Assembly: GCA_026873275.1 (NCBI GenBank)
Contig: JANTUC010000018.1
Location: 888,001 to 952,000 of the forward strand
Direction: 5' to 3'
Origin: Pseudopithomyces maydicus
Lineage: Eukaryota > Ascomycota > Dothideomycetes > Pleosporales > Didymosphaeriaceae
Length of the DNA stretch: 64,000 nucleotides
In this document: piece after piece, positions 12,701 through 22,748 of the stretch
How the letters are laid out: every line of letters starts with the position of its first letter
How positions within the stretch are numbered: the stretch's first letter is position 1
The notes under the pieces: model-generated
The model's database searches: none
What the model saw: only the letters and a program-made list of their open reading frames with translations
Told to the model about the DNA's origin: nothing
Program-made: the position numbers and the translations under genes

Positions 12701-13809
12701 CGCGAATTGTGACTGCAACGTTGAGATTGTTTGATCTTGAGCAGTGATTGTGGATTTCAATTCATCTATTTGACTTCGCGTGACAGAGGTCTGTTGGCTT
12801 GCAGTAAGCTGTTTCAGGGTCAGTAATGGGTCAACCAAGGGGGTCAACATGTATACCAAAATAGAGATTTACTTACTTTGTTAGCGGCATTTACCGGACT
12901 CTTCCACTGCTTCCCCTCTACAATTGTGTCAGGTCCTATGCGTGCCTTGGTCGAATTAGCGCTACTGGTGATGTCACCTGATACAGCAGAGCAAGTTGTA
13001 ATTCTACTATCGGTGGAAGATGGCGAGGCAATCAAACTAGGGCGTGACCTTGATCGCCTTTGCAAGTCATTTGCACTTTTCCTATGCTGCGGCACCTTTG
13101 TTGGCCCGCTCAATTTGGCATTTCCTGTACTAAGGGAGAACATGCTGCGGACGCTTAACACTGCACTGGTGGGTGAGCTGATTGAAAGGACATCGGGTGG
13201 CGGAGTACTCGTGTGGCCCTGGTCGTCTACGGGGAAGTCTCCCGGTAGCTCTGCGGGTAGTGCTGGCGATGGCGGGAGCGAGTATTTAGACAATGGCGCG
13301 ACAGATGATTTTATACACGGGTTCTTGTCCACAGGCGGGAAGCAAGTGTCACTGAAGGCGGCCAGCAGATTGGGCGCAGATTTGACATTATGAAGCGCAG
13401 AATGGGGAGTTTGGCTAATGATATAGCTCGGCGGAACGATGGAAAGGTTCTTTGGATTTCGACGCCATGTTGTATCCTGTGCAGTTGTGAGTTGATGCGA
13501 CGACCAATGAATGAGGTCCACACGCGAATGCAGGATGCATCTTCATCGACCCCTGTAGGGTGACACGTCGATGGCAGACGTAGGGCCAACGAGGGCATGC
13601 GACCATGTAGTTGACAACGCATCGTTGGTCACGATGGCACTTACTTTTGCGTCGTCCAAAACCACGGTTTGCAGAAATTGGCTCTCACTTCCCGGGCCCT
13701 CGTGGATGGGCAGGAGGCCACCAATGCGATGATATGGTTCCTCGGACGGCTGCTGGCGGGTGTTCTTGGACCCCCATGCGAAGAACTTGGATCTCGAGAT
13801 GGTTGCCAT
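9766..13809 (-). CDS. Large coiled-coil protein of unknown function
   Basis: I do not recognise a named family. Five exons on the minus strand (13809-13645, 13476-12877, 12808-12662, 12609-10888, 10833-9766) join cleanly to 1233 aa. All four introns (168, 68, 53 and 54 nt by my boundaries) fall in phase 0. The N-terminus (MATISRSKFFAWGSKN) is followed by a Ser/Pro-rich region. Exon 3 and most of exon 4 (residues about 256-700) are strongly heptad-like, with Leu, Lys, Glu and Gln repeats typical of long coiled coils. A Pro/Thr-rich segment follows, and the last about 355 residues are Ser/Thr/Arg-rich and probably disordered. This architecture suits a cytoskeletal, septal or polarity scaffold, but that is inference. 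No frameshift is apparent. Confidence 0.8.
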
Positions 13810-14808
13810 GGTTGGGGCCTATGGCAGAGACACGGGAGGCGTGGTGATGGCAGACATCAGGTCGAGGCAGGCGCAAAAGGAACGACGGCAGTGAGGAAGG
13901 CGCACTGGAGGAGGGCAGAGGAGAGACAGAGGGTGGAATTGGAACGACAGGTTAGAGGAACAGGAGCACGAACAGGAACAGAAACAGGGCTGCGTGCGAG
14001 AGTCTTGGACAATGAAGCTTTTTCACGAATTGGGGTTGCGCAGCCACCACAATGCGATACGTTTGGCGGCTATGTAGACGTCTTCCCCATTTGGACCGAG
14101 TTTGGCCCCAACGAATGCAGTCAGACGGCGACAGCCCATATCCTCCGAGCAGGCGAGGCGGCGCGTCTACACAGGTCTGGACGAGCGACTTGCTGGCAGC
14201 AGGGCGTGAAACGTGGGCCGCGAAAAGAGCCGCCGGGGCAGGGCAGTGCAGGGCATGGTGCATGGCGGGCGAGGGTGAATGTATGTCGTGGACAAGTCGC
14301 GGATCCCCCACAAGCGCCGACTGCACTGGGTGGGTGCCACTGTGCACACTGCACAGGCACAGACAGTGCACACTCAGTGGGTGCAGCAGCGCCTGTGCAG
14401 CAGCGCCTGTGCAGCAGCGCCTGTGCAGTGTGGGTGGTGCGCACTGGTGCAGGCGCGGTAGACACTGGACTAGGTGCCTACTAGACTTGACTTGACTTGA
14501 CTATGCTGCGGCCTGTGCGCAACGCGTTAGGGTGGCGTTGTTGGTCGGCCATGTACGTGTTGGATCAATCCTTTTGCGCCGCAAACAACCTGATCCCAGG
14601 TGCATTTGTATGCATTTTCACAAGCACCCTTAGCGACCTTGTGCCATAGCATTCATCTCTGGCCCTGCCTGCCGCCGCCACCGTCGGCTACTCGGTGCTT
14701 ACTGGCCTTTGCAGCCCATCTGGAAGACTGGAAGACTGGAAGACTGGAACCGTGTCTCCGCCCCCAGCCACACCTGCAATCCTGTGACCCCCTGCGATTG
14801 CGATTGCG
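13810..14808. other. Divergent promoter region with short tandem repeats
   Basis: About 1 kb separating the divergent coiled-coil and FHA genes. It is GC-rich, with an imperfect GTGCAC-containing segment (14340-14375), a 14-bp tandem repeat at 14381-14422, a CTTGA repeat near 14486, and a triplicated GACTGGAA unit near 14724-14750. Open frames across it look repeat-driven. Confidence 0.55.
14381..14422 (+). repeat. Three copies of a 14-bp tandem repeat
   Basis: The unit GTGCAGCAGCGCCT occurs at 14381-14394, 14395-14408 and 14409-14422, followed by a partial GTGCAG. Copies are identical, suggesting recent expansion. Confidence 0.9.
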
Positions 14809-15944
14809 ATGCCTGAGCGGGAGCTCTCGCCCTACAGCGCCCGTGTAGCCCTCACCCAGCAGCTGCAGCACGGCCAGGCGCCCGCCGACCATAAGAGCAG
14901 GCCCTGGGATCAGAATGGCCACCGCCCTAGATCGCCACCAGCGCGTCGAGGGAGGTGGGACACGAAGGGTGATGAGCCCGTGGCGAGGGACCGCTCACCA
15001 GAGCCCGTGAAACCAAACGAACCTGCCCCATCTGCGCGGCATCGCGACGCCTCTCCAGAACCATACCGAAAGCCGCGTGGGGCCTCGAGGGAGAGGAAGA
15101 GGGACCGTTCTAGGGACCGTTCCAAAGACCGCCATCGCGCGAAGCGTCGTGAGCCATCCGACGAGCGCAGGCGTGACGCTTCAAGGGAACGGCGAAGATC
15201 GAGAGATCGGGACAGGAAGCGTCACCGTTCGCGCTCCCACGACAGACACAGACATCGCGACCGTCCGGATCGTCGTCGCTCGCCATCCGCCTCTCCGACT
15301 TCGAAGCGCCGCCGAAGGCACGCCGCCTCTCCCTCATGCTCGCCCGTGCCTCACCGCCGCTCCGCTAAACCTCTTCCTGACCAGGATATATCTTTCCGCG
15401 GCGCGGACAATAGCGATCTGCCGCCCACCAAGTACGGAGGCGCTCCAGCCAACCTGGAAAAGCCCAACTTCAAACCTACCGGTCTTCTGGCCAAAGCTGC
15501 CAACAAGGTCGAGGGCACCATGATCTCTCTCAAATACCATGAGCCAGCCGAGGCTCGCAAACCTCCCCGTCGCAACCATGGCGAATCACCGTCTTCAAGG
15601 GCGACGACGTTGTTGACACCATCGAGCTCGCAGCCAAGAGTTGCTGGCTCCTGGGCAGGAGCGTTGAAGTCGTGGATTATCCGCTGGAGCATCCGAGCAC
15701 CAGTGGCCAGCACGCCGTCATCCAGTTTAGGTATATTCAAAAAGCAGTCGAGGACGAGTACGGTGTCAAAAAAGTTCGGGGCAAGGTCAAGCCGTACATC
15801 ATTGACCTGGAGTCTAGCAACGGGACGGAACTGAATGATGAGCGAATTGAGACAAGTCGTTATTTTGAGCTACGGGACAAGGACATCTTGAAATTTGCGG
15901 GCAGCGAGCGGGAGTACGTTGTCCAATTACCACCGAAAGAATGA
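14809..15944 (+). CDS. SNIP1/Pml1-like FHA-domain splicing factor (frameshifted as assembled)
   Basis: Probable homolog of SNIP1/Pml1, an FHA-domain component of the spliceosome-associated RES complex. A single exon of about 378 aa if one base is restored. Residues about 55-185 are an Arg-Ser/Arg-Asp/Arg-Glu-rich tract. A conserved linker follows (PNFKPTGLLAKAANKVEGT, then EPAEARKPP). The FHA domain (about 250-375) shows WRITVFKGDD, CWLLGRSVEV, HPSTSGQHAVIQFRYI and IDLESSNGTELN, ending in YVVQLPPKE. The two halves are in different frames: the first runs from 14809, the second ends at 15944. The change maps to the C4 run 15565-15568 within the conserved KPP...WRI segment, where one extra C would join them. 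I see no usable intron there. Confidence 0.88.
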
Positions 15945-16148
15945 AATTGATTTTCTGGTAGCATTTACCAAACATATGAGACCTATCCTACATGCGAAAA
16001 TCATGCTTCTGAAAACCCTTTTGCCAGTGGCTGTTTGCAGTGTTTTACATGTACAAATGAAATTGACAACGTTGTGTTGATAACGTCCTTCAAAAACGTT
16101 TACCGATACCTCTCCCATTTTAGTTGATACAGTCTAGCTTCGTTCTCC

Positions 16149-19100
16149 TTACGCATAATACCGCGGCTCGTCGAAGACATGATACCTGTGTCCTCTGACG
16201 CCTTGGCCTCGGAACAAGGCCGGGAATCTCAGTCCCTCGGGTACTTGATCTTCGGGTATCATGTCATTAGTGCCTTCAGGCTGTCCGACGACGAATTTTC
16301 CGACCTGAAACCACGTTAGTAGGTACACTCCACCGTTTTGAACACACGGCATGGCATACCTGGATTTCCGTGTCCGTGATTGTACTCCTTGACACACGCG
16401 CGTAACCTGTCCTCCTCAAACCCTTGTAAAGGATGTACTCGCACCACCTGTCCCAATCACTCGGGTCGATATCTCTCATACCGCTCTTCTCCCCAACGTA
16501 TGTGTGGTAGTTACCCTGGAGGGGCTTAGTCACAAGATAGGAGAGTAGAATAGCCGGTCTCGGGGTAGCCTTCATCCTCTCTGCCAGATACAGACTCTGC
16601 AGCCGCCTATCTTCCGGATCCTCCTCCTGACCCGAGTGGAATACGAATACGTCGATCAGCTCACCATATGCATCGATGGTGGCCTCAATCGCTGGTGCGA
16701 GTTCACCCACTGGCGATGGCAGGAGGTGGTGCGTAGAATTCACAATCGGGAATTTGGAAAGGAGCGCAGAACCCCAAGTATGCTTGTTCGGTCCCGGTCC
16801 GAAATCGACATACATTCCGAGATCCTCGGCAAGGAACTGCGTCGTATCGCGATTACCCATGATGATACGCTGCAAGTCAGATTCGAGGAGGCCCATGACG
16901 TCGATTTCAAGCTCTTTCATCACATCGCGCATGCGCCGCTCCGAGCTCCACATGTCATTGTCAAGACTGAAGTGAATAGTCCAGATGCCTGCTGTGATAC
17001 TTTTCGTCTCTGGGTGGTAGGGGTGTAGTCGTAAGAAGGGAAACGAAGATATGCCACCGAGATCGCCAGTAACTCGAGCAAAGCGAGAACATAGATATAG
17101 TAAGCGCGGTGCTTGCGAGCCGCCGCGTTAGGTGTAATGGTTTTGCCTTTAGCTTTGACTGAAACAGGTTGGGCAGAGACGCTGAAAACACCAGCACCGA
17201 TGCACAGCATCATGGCACTCATAACCCAGTCGGTATGCTCGCGCATGAGAGGGCCACCAGGGACAAAAGCGTAGGCGACAATCCAGACATGTGCCAAGAC
17301 GAGAAAGTTGTAAACGAGGAAGCCAAAACCGAAGGTCTTTGCAGGAGAATGCCGGGCTGCATGGCCGATGAGACTAGGTGCCACAGCCATAGTGTATACA
17401 GCAAGTGCGAGCGCGCCGTAGTAGCCAGTCCAGTGTTGTTTAGTTGTCAAAGTGGCGGCACCAAGGGACCCAATGCCATAAAAGACCCACGAACGAGACA
17501 ATCGTGGGGCAAACAAGCCGATGAGAAGGCCAAAACCCATGGCAAGGAGGGTCCAAGCACCATGAGGAACAGCAAGCGGCCCACGGACCGGGTAGCCTTC
17601 CCATACCCACAGGATCATAGTGCTGGAATCAGAGAGGAGCGAGTGCATGCTGAAAAATAGTCCAGCAAGACCGAAACTAGTAAGAATCGCAGAGCCTTTA
17701 GTTGGACCAGGGGCAGGAATGTCAGCACCAGCACTTGCTGTAGAGCGAGTCGACCATATAATTGCCAAAAAGGCTACGACTGTTCCAGTTTGGTTCCAGC
17801 CACCGTTGGGTCCATGCATAATGGGCCAAATGGGGTTGTTGGTATGGTTAGCAAATTTAGCAAGACTGGATGCGATCAAGCCCAAAGCGAGACCAGATAT
17901 CCTTGCCTCGAGACGGTGTGGTTGAGACCGTTCCCCGTAGAAGGTCGCAGCCCATGCTAAACACGACATCCAGACACCAAAACCAACAGCGAAGAGGCGG
18001 TTTGCTGGGTCTTTGATGAGGTAGGCGAGAAGGCCAGAGAGCGAGAGTAGATGGCATATGCGGACATAGCGGGTGAAGATGTATCTCAGAGGTCTGATGC
18101 CTAATAGAAATGGAGAAACAGTGCACATCACCAAGACCTCGTACCCGGAGATGCCCATGTGCCAGAGGGGAAAGTCTTGTTATTAATCGTCAACAGGTTG
18201 CTGTCATACGGGGAAGTGGTACTCACACCATACACAAAGACCAAGAGAGGTCAACATGGACCAGAAGATAAACTAAATATCTTTTTAGCAGTCATGCCAC
18301 TAAGAAGACTGTCAACACTGACCCCGGTATACACATTAGCCGTAGCGTCAAAGAGGCTGAGCCACGAAAAACGATTGTCGAAAACAGCACGAACTTCTTT
18401 GTGGTTCCTGCTCCTCGGTTAGAAGAGTCTGCGCGTCAGACGGTGCTAAAGACCTACCCTTTTTCCAGGACAGTGTCGGCTGCGGCTTTGCTGCCAGCAC
18501 TAAAAGGAATTTTGTATCAGAATATAATTCAACAACATTGCATTGATAAAAACATCTATCTACTCGGGGAGCAGACGGACATACCCGCGGCTTATGCCTT
18601 TAAGGTCTCTGACCTGAAGCTCGATATTTTGGAACTCAATAACAGTGACAGCATCGAATCCAACATCAAGAAGTACCAAGGCCCATTCAAAGAAGGAGTA
18701 AATGGTGTAGGCTTTCCTAGTCAGCATTTCCTTGCGTTTTCATGCCTGGGACAAAACGTACCTCCAGCAACATGGTGCACCTTGTGCTGGATGAAGAAGT
18801 AAATGAGTGGCAGTATGGTGGCGTAAAATGTGCCAGAAAAGTATTTGCGATATTGGATGGCGGTTGGGTTTCTCGGGCTGAGAGCGATGACGCCAAACGT
18901 CCAAGGAATGGTCGAGAGCAGATACGAGATCATGAAAATGTCATGCCAGTCATGGTCATCGGTCGACGTGATGTAAGTCCAGCCACCACATGTTAGCGTG
19001 CGGAAGATGCCCACACCGAAGACGAACTTGGGAAGGGTTGAGTTTGGTTGGCGGGTAAGGATATACCATAACCCCACGAGGGCAAATCGCGGACCTGCAC

Positions 19101-19525
19101 GCCTTAGATGGTGATTGCATTGAACAGAGCGTACTCCCTACCAGAAGTCAAAGCAATGAAGAGCTGGAAAACGGATCGCTCCGGATAACGATCGCCGATA
19201 GTCGAGGAGACGGATGGAAACCATTCTTGCGGATAGCCCTGTATATTCGTTGGTGCATGCACACAGCTCTGGAATTATAGGTACTGACATAGAACTCGTT
19301 TTGTACAATCTTATGGTAATGCAGTGATCTGTTGGCATTGAGACGGAGGTTCGCGAACGTGGGAGGCTCGAGAATACGTACAGGCCCACGACAAGGGCAC
19401 CGATGAATGCAGCTGTACACATATTAGCGCATGATCATGAGATATGACTGGCATGACGTACTGTACGCTACAACGGTATGCAACCACGAGATCCATTTGC
19501 CATTGAACTGCAAGCTTGTGAGCAT
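16149..19525 (-). CDS. CWH43: Cwh43 GPI-anchor lipid-remodelling protein (frameshifted as assembled)
   Basis: ER/Golgi membrane protein that installs ceramide on GPI anchors and combines a PGAP2/Frag1-like membrane region with a C-terminal phosphatase/nuclease-like domain. I model eleven exons on the minus strand: 19525-19462, 19412-19382, 19328-19289, 19238-19142, 19094-18762, 18711-18585, 18499-18458, 18407-18323, 18272-18227, 18175-16360 and 16304-16149. All phases agree, giving about 945 aa. The N-terminal region carries HYHKIVQNEFY, GDRYPERSVFQ and RFALVGLWYILTRQPNS, followed by many membrane helices. The C-terminal domain has AGIWTIHFSLDNDMWSSERR and DVFVFHSGQEEDPEDRR. One base is missing at the coding-strand C4 run (plus-strand G 17020-17023), just after the YDYTP segment. 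Several exons are only 31-46 nt. Confidence 0.9.
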
Positions 19526-19844
19526 TTGGCCATGCTCCGAGGTGCGACTGGACTGCCTACACTCGCGACGATGTCGCTGTCTCGGTACTTTGGCGGCATG
19601 CCTGGAAAAGAACGGGGCTCTCAGACGAGTCGCCGCGGTACGTAAGGAGTGAATGGAAAGAGTGTAGGAGTCTCCCTACATACGTACGCGTGAGACGACT
19701 CGGTCCCTGACCGGAACTGTTTACGACGTTGCAGGGACCCACGCAAGCGGGACCCTGGCTTGGCCCGAGGCAGCTTTACGCGAACCAGTTTTCTCGCATC
19801 CAGAACTTTTTGCGACGACAACTGCCTCCGCGTACAACCCCACC

Positions 19845-21235
19845 ATGTCTGGGCCCAGCGACAAGGCGCGCTTCTTCCTCGAGCAGTCCGCCGAAGAGCT
19901 CAACAAGCTCGAGCAAAAACAGGTCTTCTCGCGAGTAGGTAGCCCTAGCGCAACGGTCGGAATCATGCTCACCTTTACCAGGAAGAAATAAGTTCAATTG
20001 CCCGGAAGCGCTCTGATTTTGAGCACATTGTCAATGCACGAGCCTCGCAGCCTTCCGACTGGCTCCGGTACATCGAATTCGAGAAGAATGTGGACGCGTT
20101 ACGCCGAAAGCGCATAAAGAGGCTGGCCGTGCGGTATCGTGGCAGCGGCCAGCGCACCATTTATTCCCTGTACAACCGGGCCACGAGAAAATTCGGCGGC
20201 GACTTAGGCCTGTGGATGCAATACATCGAGTTTGCGCGCAAGGACAAGGCTTACAAGAGGCTCAACGAAATCTTCACCCAGGTCGTGCGCCTGCACCCTA
20301 CCAAGCCGGAGCTCTGGACGTATGCAGCGAACTACTTTATGGAAAGCCAGGCGGATATCACAGATGCGCGCAGTTACATGCAGCGAGGACTGAGATTCTG
20401 TAAGAACTCGGAGCAGTTGTGGGTAGAATACGCTAAGCTGGAGACCATCTACATCGGCAAGATTGCTGGACGCCGCAAGATCCTCGGTTTGGATATCGAC
20501 CGCACCAAGAAAGAGCAGAATCCGGAGGGAGAAGACGATGACATGATTGCCCTTCCTGAGGTCACAGCAGAGGACATCAACCCCAGCTTGAATAAGGACG
20601 ATGGGGTCGACGAGGTGGCCTTGCAGAACCTCGCCTCTGCACCAATTCTGACAGGCGCCATACCAATTGCAGTCTTTGACTCCGCCATGAAGCAGTTCAC
20701 CAACAAAGCTCAGCTTGCAGAGAGGTTCTTCGACATGTTTGCCGAATTCGACCAGGTACCCAGCGTTCAACGCATCCTCAAACATGTACAAGGCTTCCTT
20801 CTAGAGAATGCCGCAGATGCGGTTCAGACGGCTGCGTGTGCTTTCCGCTTACCATTTTTCGGTCTGCATCCTGCATCTCCTGAATTCCCGGCGGTACTCC
20901 GAGACGCCTTGGACACGCTGAATGCCGCTATTGCACGGAATTCCAACTTAAAGCGTCCTCTATCCGTCACCGCCCTTCGACAGATATTAGTTTCCATACG
21001 GTCAGCAGAAGATGCGGATCCTGTGGTCAAGAAGGTGTTGGCTTCGCAACTGCGCAAGTTCACTAGCCTCCTAGAGGACACTGGAGACGGGTCCGGTGAC
21101 AGCGTCGCAACGCTGGCCGAGACACTCAAGAGGGAAGGAAAGAAGGCGGATGCAGAGCATTTGGTACAATCGAGCATCAAGCGATTGGGCACCAATCAGC
21201 GCCTGCAACAGCTGCATGCTGCGTTCAACACCTGA
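19845..21235 (+). CDS. UTP6: U3 snoRNP / SSU processome protein Utp6
   Basis: Component of the small-subunit processome required for 18S rRNA maturation in the nucleolus. Exons 19845-19934 and 19982-21235 are joined by a 47-nt intron (gtaggt..accag) in phase 0, 447 aa, close to the usual family length. The N-terminal block (ARFFLEQSAEELNKLEQK, then EEISSIARKRSDFEHIV) is the Utp6 signature. Aromatic-rich HAT-type repeats follow (DWLRYIEFEKNVDALRRKR, LWMQYIEFARKDKAYKR, LWTYAANYFMESQADITDA, LWVEYAKLETIYIGKIAGRR). The C-terminal third is helical and less conserved. It diverges from CWH43 across about 319 bp. No break is seen. Start 19845 has a CACCATG context. Confidence 0.93.
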
Positions 21236-21401
21236 GCGCGGAGCAGTCCCTCCTTATCGCCGCAAATCCTTCCTTTGCCAGGTTAGATGATTGGGTTGAC
21301 GCCTGGGCACCTGGCAGCTGTCCAAGCTATACGCAGGACGTGGTTATGTACAATGGTTCTATTCTACCGCTCCCTCTTAGATCAAAGATGCAGCCCGCAG
21401 G

Positions 21402-22052
21402 TCAATCGTCACCGCGACCTCTTCGCGAGCTCTTCTTGGCGCTGTGCTGTTTCTTACCCTTGAGCCGGCGCTCGTTATCAGACTTTTGTCTGCACACGGT
21501 TAGCTGGCGTCTGGATGGCTCGAGTGAGGACATACAGGTCCTTGACGCGCTTGGTTTGTTCGGCAGAGGTCTCCCCGGGAATGGCGGCGTGGGCGGCGTC
21601 TACAATGGCTTCGTACAGCCTCTTGTAGCAGCTCTGGGCGTTGTCGCTCTGCCTGCGGCTATCGTCGGCCTGGATGACGATGGTGCTGGAGCGTTCAGCA
21701 AGATGGCGGGATGCCCTTATCTCAGGGTGGAGGGCAGTGGGCAGGTGTTGCAGGAGTGCATGGAGCGGCACCTTTAATGTAGCTTTAGAATTCACTCTAG
21801 AAGACACTTAGCGCCGACACTGCAGGAGCTCTGGCCAGCGTGCGCGTACTTGTTGACGTTCTGACCGCCAGGCCCCGAGGACCTGCTGAAGGACAATTCG
21901 CCAATGGTTTTGGGGATAGTGTCTGCATGCAGCTGGGCGAGCCAGCGGCGGGCTTCCTGGAGAGCGTCGGGACTGGCCTCGCCGCCGCGGGCGCTGCCCG
22001 ACACGGAGCGGAGCAGCAGGCGCGGGGCGAGGCAGAGCCTGGCGCGCAGCAT
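21402..22052 (-). CDS. Mitochondrial ICT1/Pth4-like peptidyl-tRNA hydrolase domain protein
   Basis: Probable codon-independent peptide release factor that rescues stalled mitochondrial ribosomes by hydrolysing peptidyl-tRNA. Exons on the minus strand (22052-21850, 21796-21536, 21489-21402) give 183 aa. The N-terminus MLRARLCLAPRLLLRSVSG is Arg-rich without acidic residues, as in a mitochondrial presequence. The catalytic GGQ lies in FSRSSGPGGQNVNK, immediately before the first intron, and the continuation VNSKATLKVPL is the usual family sequence. The C-terminus is a basic tail (ERRLKGKKQHSAKKSSRRGRG) of the type that enters the empty mRNA channel. It is short and lacks codon-recognition domains, distinguishing it from Mrf1-type release factors. 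It converges with UTP6. Confidence 0.88.
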
Positions 22053-22748
22053 GCTGTGCAGGTGTTGTGAAGTCGCCGTGATGCAACGCAGCTAGAGCCT
22101 AGATGGCAGGGCAGGGCAGGGCAGGGCCGGACGGGGGGCAGCAAACGCGACGCAAACGGGACGCAAATTGGACGTCGTCGCCCGGGGCCCGCAGGCGGTT
22201 AGCTAAGCGGACGGAGCGCCTAGAGGCAAGGCTGAGGAAGAAAAGTGCACTGGTGCTGGTCCGCGGCTGGTGTCATCCATCTCCCCACCCACCAGCTCAA
22301 CAACCTCGACCTTGCTGCTTCCTTCCCTTTTTCACTCTGAATCGTCCACCCTCCACCCTCCACCCTCCACCCTGCCGCCCTCGTCCGTCGCCCATCGCCC
22401 TCGCCCATCGCCCATCTGGCCCTCTCTCCTTGTCTGCACACTCTGCGCCCGTCACACATCGCCCGTCCCTGTTGCCCGCTCGCCGTGCCGCGCGCTGACT
22501 GCCCGGACAGCCTGCCCAGGTGCTGCACTGATCCACTGATCCACAGCTCGTACGGACCAGACAGGCCAGACAGACCCGCCCGTCTCGCGCGTGCGGCCTG
22601 CCTCCTGCCTCCCGCCTCCTGTTGCTGTGTGCGCGCAGCTTTGTAGATGTTCTGAGGCCGTGGCCCGCCCGTAGACGCGCCTTGCGCCTGGCTGCTCCGC
22701 AAGCAATCGGCCTCTGAACGGGCCTTCCTGGGCTAACCCACCGCATAC
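22053..22748. other. Divergent promoter/leader, pyrimidine-rich
   Basis: GC-rich sequence between the ICT1-like and Nab3-like genes. It includes a CTCCACC tandem (22345-22372) and repeated CATCGCCC blocks (22388-22420), typical of fungal CT-rich leaders. Open frames through it look compositional. Confidence 0.55.

Noticed and set aside
18391..18400. CWH43 acceptor at CAAAG|AAG (exon start 18396)
   Set aside because: It puts the downstream conserved exon out of frame. The acceptor ending at 18408 (GAGCAG) restores it.
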